DNA from: JAYXXU01 sp037969155
GTDB lineage: Bacteria; Pseudomonadota; Gammaproteobacteria; Pseudomonadales; Moraxellaceae
DNA: 9,413 bases
Reading direction: 5' to 3'
NCBI GenBank assembly: GCA_037969155.1
Contig: JBBKWW010000073.1
Location: 1-9,413, forward strand
Position 1 is the first letter of the stretch. The number at the start of each line of letters is the position of its first letter. Positions 5,761 through 9,413 of the stretch are shown here, in pieces. A program made the translations under genes and the position numbers. The notes under the pieces were generated by a model. It ran no database searches. It saw only the letters and a list, made by a program, of their open reading frames with translations, and had not been told where the DNA came from.

Positions 5761-5805
5761 AACAGCACGGGATTGCAGGATTCGTGCTTTTGATACGGTG
5801 CTGTT
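5761..5805. repeat. Nested inverted repeats between the riboswitch and the ribB promoter
   Basis: AACAGCAC (5761-5768) is perfectly complementary to GTGCTGTT (5798-5805). The same left arm can instead pair as AGCACG (5764-5769) with CGTGCT (5783-5788), the latter followed by TTTT on the plus strand. The right arm abuts the likely -35 of ribB, so these may be operator sites rather than RNA hairpins. No short gene was seen in the 5516-5889 gap. Confidence 0.45.
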
Positions 5806-5834
5806 TACCCGAACTGCTAAAAAATCGGTAGAAT
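5804..5834 (+). promoter_or_regulatory. Candidate sigma-70 promoter of the ribB-ribH-nusB unit
   Basis: TAGAAT (5829-5834) is a good -10 and TTTACC/TTACCC (5804-5810) a modest -35 at 18-19 bp spacing. The start of transcription would be near 5841, giving a leader of about 50 nt, which is too short for an FMN riboswitch; none of its conserved sequences is visible upstream. The leader contains the 12-mer TGATCAGGTCAA (5869-5880) directly before the AAGGTG ribosome site. Confidence 0.4.
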
Positions 5835-5889
5835 AGCGCCCACGATAATCAACACCATCAATTTAGGTTGATCAGGTCAAGGTGAAATC

Positions 5890-6993
5890 ATGCAGCTCAA
5901 TAGCGTTGAAGAACTGATTGCTGATATTCGGGCAGGTCGGATGGTCATCTTGATGGATGATGAAGATCGCGAAAATGAAGGCGATTTGGTGATGGCGGCC
6001 ACGCATGTGCGCCCCGAAGATATCAATTTTATGATCACCCATGCGCGCGGTTTGGTCTGTTTGACGTTGACCCGTGAGCGGTGTCAGCAGCTTGACCTGC
6101 CGCTGATGGTACAGCGCAATGGTGCATCGCACGGCACTAATTTTACCCTGTCGATTGAAGCGACTGAAGGTGTTTCGACTGGTATTTCAGCTGCTGATCG
6201 GGCGCGCACGGTATTGGCCGCAGTCGCCCCGATGGCCAAGCCCGCTGATATTGTGCAGCCCGGCCATATTTTTCCACTGATGGCGCAGTCTGGTGGCGTA
6301 TTACATCGTGCCGGTCATACTGAAGCGGGTTGTGATCTGTCCCGTTTAGCAGGGCTTGAGCCTGCCGCCGTGATTGTCGAAATCATGAACGAAGACGGCA
6401 GCATGGCACGTCGGCCAGATCTCGAGATTTTTGCTGAAAAACACGGCATTAAAATTGGTACGATTGCGGATCTGATTCACTATCGCATGCTGAATGAAAA
6501 AACCATCGAATTGGTGGAGCAGCAAACCTTAAACACCGTGCATGGTGAGTTTGAGCTGTATCGTTATAGCGAGCAGGGCACGACTGACACGCACATTGCC
6601 TTAGTGAAAGGCGATCCTAGTGCAGGGGTGAGCACCGTGCGGGTGCATGGTTTTAATCCGATGCGTGATTTGTTTGGTGCGTCATATCAAGGTAAGCCAG
6701 CCTGGAACATCCAATCGGCACTGGAAACCTTAAGCCAAAGTGAGCGTGGTGTACTGGTGTGGATCGGTCAGTCTGAGCCAGTGAATTTGGGTGCAGTACT
6801 GGATCAATTTAATTCCAGTAAGCCCGCGAGTACCTTGGGTGCACAGCAATATCGTAGTATTGGGACAGGTGCGCAGATTTTGCGTGAGCTTGGGGTGCGC
6901 CAAATGCGTTTGCTCAGTTCACCACTACGTTTTAATGCGTTGTCTGGTTTTGACTTAGAAGTGGTTGAGTATCTGAGTCCTGAGCCACGATAA
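5890..6993 (+). CDS. ribB: 3,4-dihydroxy-2-butanone-4-phosphate synthase with degenerate GTP cyclohydrolase II-like domain
   Basis: The product has 367 residues; AAGGTG lies 5 nt before the ATG. The N-terminal domain (about 1-202) is DHBP synthase, which turns ribulose 5-phosphate into the four-carbon riboflavin precursor. It shows the metal/substrate motif MDDEDRENEGDLVMAA (22-37), RNGASHGTNFT, STGISAADRA, and HTEAGCDL with His143 and Glu145, all as in active enzymes. The C-terminal domain (about 203-367) aligns by pattern with GTP cyclohydrolase II: RVHGFNPMRDLFGASYQG stands where active RibA has RVHSECLTGD.FGS.RCDCG, so all three zinc cysteines are missing. Later landmarks (YRSIGTGAQILRELGVRQMRLLSSP, GFDLEVVE) keep the fold. 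This RibB form with a non-catalytic RibA-like tail is widespread in proteobacteria, and a separate ribA is expected elsewhere. It is followed after 105 bp by ribH. Confidence 0.95.
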   Translation: MQLNSVEELIADIRAGRMVILMDDEDRENEGDLVMAATHVRPEDINFMITHARGLVCLTLTRERCQQLDLPLMVQRNGASHGTNFTLSIEATEGVSTGISAADRARTVLAAVAPMAKPADIVQPGHIFPLMAQSGGVLHRAGHTEAGCDLSRLAGLEPAAVIVEIMNEDGSMARRPDLEIFAEKHGIKIGTIADLIHYRMLNEKTIELVEQQTLNTVHGEFELYRYSEQGTTDTHIALVKGDPSAGVSTVRVHGFNPMRDLFGASYQGKPAWNIQSALETLSQSERGVLVWIGQSEPVNLGAVLDQFNSSKPASTLGAQQYRSIGTGAQILRELGVRQMRLLSSPLRFNALSGFDLEVVEYLSPEPR

Positions 6994-7098
6994 GCGCCGC
7001 CGCTGTGCGACACGATTCACCTGTGACATATCAGCCCAGCTGATTCGTCCCAATATTTTGACATACATGTCATCCTGACGATGACCGGAGATTGCACC

Positions 7099-7569
7099 AT
7101 GTCGATTCAAATCATTGAAGGCCAATTGCATCAAGGCAACGAAGGCCGTTATGCCATTTTGGTCGGTCGTTTTAATAGCTTTGTGGTTGAAGCCCTGCTT
7201 GATGGTGCGCTAGACACCCTCAAACGTCATGGCGTTGAAGACAGCCAAGTCACGATTATTCGTGCACCTGGTGCGTGGGAGCTGCCTTTGGTTGCGCAAA
7301 AAGCCGCAAAATCAGGCAAGTACGATGCGATTATTGCACTCGGTGCAGTGATTCGTGGCGGTACGCCGCATTTTGATTATGTGGCCGGTGAATGCGCTAA
7401 AGGCTTGGGTGTGGTCAGCTTGGAAACGGGCCTGCCCGTGATTTTTGGCGTACTAACCACGGATAGCATTGAGCAGTCGATTGAGCGTTCGGGCACCAAA
7501 GCCGGTAACAAAGGCGCGGATGCAGCGATCACTGCAATCGAGATGGTCAACCTGCTTAAGGCCGTATAA
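7099..7569 (+). CDS. ribH: 6,7-dimethyl-8-ribityllumazine synthase
   Basis: The protein has 156 residues, the usual length for lumazine synthase, which condenses the RibB product with the ribityl-pyrimidine amine in the penultimate step of riboflavin synthesis and usually assembles into pentamers or 60-mer capsids. Visible landmarks: LVGRFNSFVVEALLDGA (21-37; the aromatic Phe25 position stacks on substrate), RAPGAWELP (55-63), GAVIRGGTPHFDYVAGE (82-98) with catalytic His91, PVIFGVLT, and SIERSGTKAGNKG with the phosphate-binding Arg130. The ATG at 7099 is chosen because GGAG lies 8 nt upstream; an in-frame ATG at 7081 would add six residues and lacks such a site. The stop codon TAA shares its last A with the nusB ATG (TAATG), implying translational coupling. 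Confidence 0.97.
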   Translation: MSIQIIEGQLHQGNEGRYAILVGRFNSFVVEALLDGALDTLKRHGVEDSQVTIIRAPGAWELPLVAQKAAKSGKYDAIIALGAVIRGGTPHFDYVAGECAKGLGVVSLETGLPVIFGVLTTDSIEQSIERSGTKAGNKGADAAITAIEMVNLLKAV

Positions 7570-8087
7570 TGAGCCAGCCAAAACCGCAGTTTAATGCCGC
7601 CAAAAATATGATTCATGCGCAACAGGCGGCACAACGTAAAGCGCGCCGCTTTGCCTTGCAAGGCTTGTATGAATGGCAAATGACCCACAACCACGTGCAT
7701 GAAATCGAGGCGCGTACCCGTGCCGACAATGCCATGCACAAGGTGAATTTGCCCTATTACCACAGCTTGTTGGCAGGGATTGTGCAAGATGCCAAGGCGA
7801 TTGATGAGCTGCTCATCCCAGTGTTGGATCGTGAGTTTTCTGCGCTGAATGGTGTGGAACAGGCGATTTTGCGGATTGGTACTTTCGAGTTGCGTGATCG
7901 GTTAGAAATCCCGTACAAAGTGGTGATCGATGAGGCGATTGAGCTGGCCAAGCACTTCGGTGCGACCGATAGTCATAAGTATATCAATGGCGTACTGGAT
8001 CGTTTGTCGAAGCGGTTGCGTGCGGTTGAACAGGGCTTAGTCCCGCCGGATGATGATGTGGATGATGCCAGTGTGGATGCAGAGTAG
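7569..8087 (+). CDS. nusB: Transcription antitermination factor NusB
   Basis: The product has 172 residues. NusB binds boxA RNA together with NusE (ribosomal protein S10) and supports antitermination on rRNA operons. The helical core starts around residue 22 (RKARRFALQGLYEWQMT, the Arg-rich boxA-binding helix). It continues with PVLDREFSALNGVEQAILRIGTFELRDRLEIPYKVVIDEAIELAKHFGATDSHKYINGVLDRL, all strongly conserved in the family. It is longer than E. coli NusB (139) because of about 20 extra N-terminal residues rich in Gln and Ala and an acidic tail (PPDDDVDDASVDAE). An alternative start at the internal ATG of residue 14 (KNMIHAQQ) would shorten the extension, but the TAATG overlap with ribH favours the first ATG. 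An intrinsic terminator follows the gene. Confidence 0.96.
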   Translation: MSQPKPQFNAAKNMIHAQQAAQRKARRFALQGLYEWQMTHNHVHEIEARTRADNAMHKVNLPYYHSLLAGIVQDAKAIDELLIPVLDREFSALNGVEQAILRIGTFELRDRLEIPYKVVIDEAIELAKHFGATDSHKYINGVLDRLSKRLRAVEQGLVPPDDDVDDASVDAE

Positions 8088-8110
8088 TCTGTGAAACATC
8101 TGCTTGAATC

Positions 8111-8143
8111 AACCCTCTGCTATCCGATAGCAGGGGGTTTTGT
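8111..8143 (+). terminator. Intrinsic terminator between nusB and thiL
   Basis: AACCCTCTGCTAT (8111-8123) pairs with ATAGCAGGGGGTT (8127-8139), with one G-T pair and a tight loop, followed by TTTTG. The G/C-rich base plus T-run fits a rho-independent terminator for the ribB-ribH-nusB message. It ends only about 10 nt before the thiL start. Confidence 0.85.
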
Positions 8144-8152
8144 GTCTTTGTG

Positions 8153-9100
8153 ATGAATGAATTTGCGCTAATCCAACGCTTCTTTGCCGAGGCTGCCCAT
8201 GCCACGTCCGATCCGAGTGTGATTTTGGGGATCGGTGATGACTGTGCCTTAATTGCGCCGCCACAGGGTCAGCAACTGGCGATCAGTACCGATACTTTGG
8301 TGGCAGGTCGGCATTTTCCGCTCGATACCGATGCGTATTCAATCGGCTGGAAGGCGGTTGCGGTAAACCTATCAGATCTGGCCGCGATGGGTGCGAGACC
8401 TCACAGTATTTTGTTGGCGCTGAGTCTGCCGAGTGTAGATCAGGCGTTTTTGCGCGAATTTAGTCGTGGACTGTTTGCGATCTGTCAGCAATACGGGGTG
8501 CGCTTAATTGGTGGTGATACCACGCGCAGTTCGGTGCTGAGTATTACGATTACCGTGCTGGGTTGGCTGCCAATCGGACAAGCGATTACACGTCATGCTG
8601 CGCAAGCAGGCGATGTGATTATGGTGACGGGGACGCTCGGTGATGCGGCCTATGCGCTACAGCATCCGCACAGTCCCCTACAGCATCGGCTCGATCAGCC
8701 AACACCACGGGTTGAGCTGGGTCAGGCGTTACGCGGTGTGGCTTCGGCCATGTTGGATATTTCCGATGGCTTGGTGCAGGATCTAGGCCATATTGCCAAG
8801 GCCAGTGGTCTTGATGCGCAACTTGATGTCGAATGTGTGCCGTTACATCTGATTTTGCAGCAGTTGTCGGTCTCAGAGCGATTGGCGCATGCACTAGCGG
8901 GTGGTGATGATTATGAGCTGTGCTTTACCGTGCCTGCGTCACGGGTCGATGCGGTCACGGCAGAAGCGGTACGACAACAGATCAAGGTCACGACGATTGG
9001 TGTGATGTTGCCGCGACAAGCTGCACAAACACAGGTACAGTTAAGGCTGCATCAACAGTCGTTTGAGCTGCAACAGACAGGATTTCAACACTTTGACTAA
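8153..9100 (+). CDS. thiL: Thiamine-monophosphate kinase
   Basis: The product has 315 residues from the ATG at 8153; an in-frame GTG directly before it is an alternative. ThiL phosphorylates thiamine monophosphate to the active cofactor thiamine diphosphate using ATP and Mg2+. It belongs to the AIR synthase/PurM-like fold. Landmarks: FALIQRFF at the N-terminus, GIGDDCALI (27-35) with metal-binding Asp residues, STDTLVAGRHF, AVNLSDLAAMGA (70-81), LIGGDTTR (118-125), MVTGTLGDAAYAL, PTPRVELGQALR, MLDISDGLVQDLGHIAKASG (200-219) and AGGDDYELCFTV. All motifs expected from E. coli ThiL are present, so it should be active. There is no good Shine-Dalgarno sequence at normal spacing: the region holds the 3' arm and T-run of the upstream terminator. 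The 3' end overlaps pgpA by 8 nt. Confidence 0.96.
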   Translation: MNEFALIQRFFAEAAHATSDPSVILGIGDDCALIAPPQGQQLAISTDTLVAGRHFPLDTDAYSIGWKAVAVNLSDLAAMGARPHSILLALSLPSVDQAFLREFSRGLFAICQQYGVRLIGGDTTRSSVLSITITVLGWLPIGQAITRHAAQAGDVIMVTGTLGDAAYALQHPHSPLQHRLDQPTPRVELGQALRGVASAMLDISDGLVQDLGHIAKASGLDAQLDVECVPLHLILQQLSVSERLAHALAGGDDYELCFTVPASRVDAVTAEAVRQQIKVTTIGVMLPRQAAQTQVQLRLHQQSFELQQTGFQHFD

Positions 9101-9413
9101 ATCGCTTAATCCAAAACAAGCCTTACCACCGATCCCAACATTACATGGCTTAGATCGGCTGTGGGTGTTCTTGGCCGTTGGGCTGGGCTCGGGCTTAACG
9201 CCCAAAGCGCAAGGCACTTCAGGATCATTGGCGATCTTATTATTGGTGCCGCTGTGGGTGTGGTTGGGATTCTGGTCGAGTCTGCTGCTGGTGACTGTGA
9301 TCAGTCTGGTCGGCATTCCGATTTGTGACAAGGCCGCGCGATTGATGGGCGTGCATGATGATGGTCGGATTGTGTGGGATGAGTTTGCGGGACAGTCGAT
9401 TGCACTATTGCCA
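9093..9413 (+). CDS. pgpA: Phosphatidylglycerophosphatase A, N-terminal part (cut by window edge)
   Basis: The first 107 codons are present and the frame is open to the right edge. PgpA is an inner-membrane enzyme that dephosphorylates phosphatidylglycerol phosphate to phosphatidylglycerol. Landmarks: LAVGLGSGLTPKAQGTSGSL (27-46), matching the family motif G.GL.PKAPGT.GS; a hydrophobic stretch (about 47-75) probably forming membrane helices; and GVHDDGRIVWDEFAGQ (86-101), the conserved acidic active-site motif. The start is a TTG at 9093 that overlaps the last codons of thiL, with AGGA 10 nt upstream; there is no ATG before the conserved region. A more upstream TTG at 9063 is less likely. thiL-pgpA is a standard pair in gammaproteobacteria and is probably translated in a coupled way. 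Confidence 0.93.
   Translation, partial: MTKSLNPKQALPPIPTLHGLDRLWVFLAVGLGSGLTPKAQGTSGSLAILLLVPLWVWLGFWSSLLLVTVISLVGIPICDKAARLMGVHDDGRIVWDEFAGQSIALLP

Noticed and set aside
5706..5889. FMN riboswitch upstream of ribB
   Set aside because: None of the conserved RFN element sequences is present, and the likely leader is only about 50 nt.
7377..7787. Minus-strand open frame of 136 codons across ribH and nusB
   Set aside because: It is opposite two strongly conserved genes and has no plausible ribosome site or recognisable sequence.
8088..8152. TPP riboswitch before thiL
   Set aside because: The gap is only 65 nt, is filled by the terminator hairpin and lacks the conserved CTGAGA element.

Overview
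The window looks like ordinary chromosome of a gammaproteobacterium in or near the Moraxellaceae (Pseudomonadales). The SerB and NusB proteins read very much like Acinetobacter-type proteins as I remember them, the order ribB-ribH-nusB-thiL-pgpA is the usual one for that group, and base composition is roughly balanced. The genus cannot be fixed from sequence alone. No insertion sequence, phage gene, tRNA, rRNA or CRISPR array was seen.

Left part, all on the minus strand (reading right to left): serB (phosphoserine phosphatase with ACT-type N-terminus), a small membrane protein of unknown function, an SCP2-domain protein, then bioB (biotin synthase) joined by a TAATG overlap to the start of bioF, which runs off the left edge. 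The gap between serB and the membrane protein holds a perfect 12+12 bp palindrome. The gap between the SCP2 gene and bioB holds a 12-bp tandem duplication.

Middle: serB is divergent from a plus-strand gene for a two-helix membrane protein resembling Smp/YtjB (AhpA family) with a long cytoplasmic extension. That gene ends tail-to-tail, overlapping by 18 nt, with a minus-strand UPF0016/GDT1-type manganese exporter gene (mneA-like). Upstream of the exporter, on the minus strand, is a convincing yybP-ykoY manganese riboswitch. A second hairpin ends 2 nt before the exporter start codon, suggesting translational control.

Right part, all on the plus strand: ribB (DHBP synthase fused to a GTP cyclohydrolase II-like domain that lacks the zinc cysteines), ribH (lumazine synthase), nusB, an intrinsic terminator, thiL (thiamine-monophosphate kinase) and the start of pgpA, which runs off the right edge. 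ribB and ribH supply the four-carbon donor and the lumazine step of riboflavin synthesis. nusB overlaps ribH, and pgpA overlaps thiL. The terminator splits the cluster into a rib-nusB part and a thiL-pgpA part, at least partially.

I see no wholly new system. The items most worth a second look are the manganese leader with its start-site hairpin, the palindrome upstream of the orphan membrane protein, the extended Smp-like protein, and a 12-mer found in two unrelated intergenic regions.
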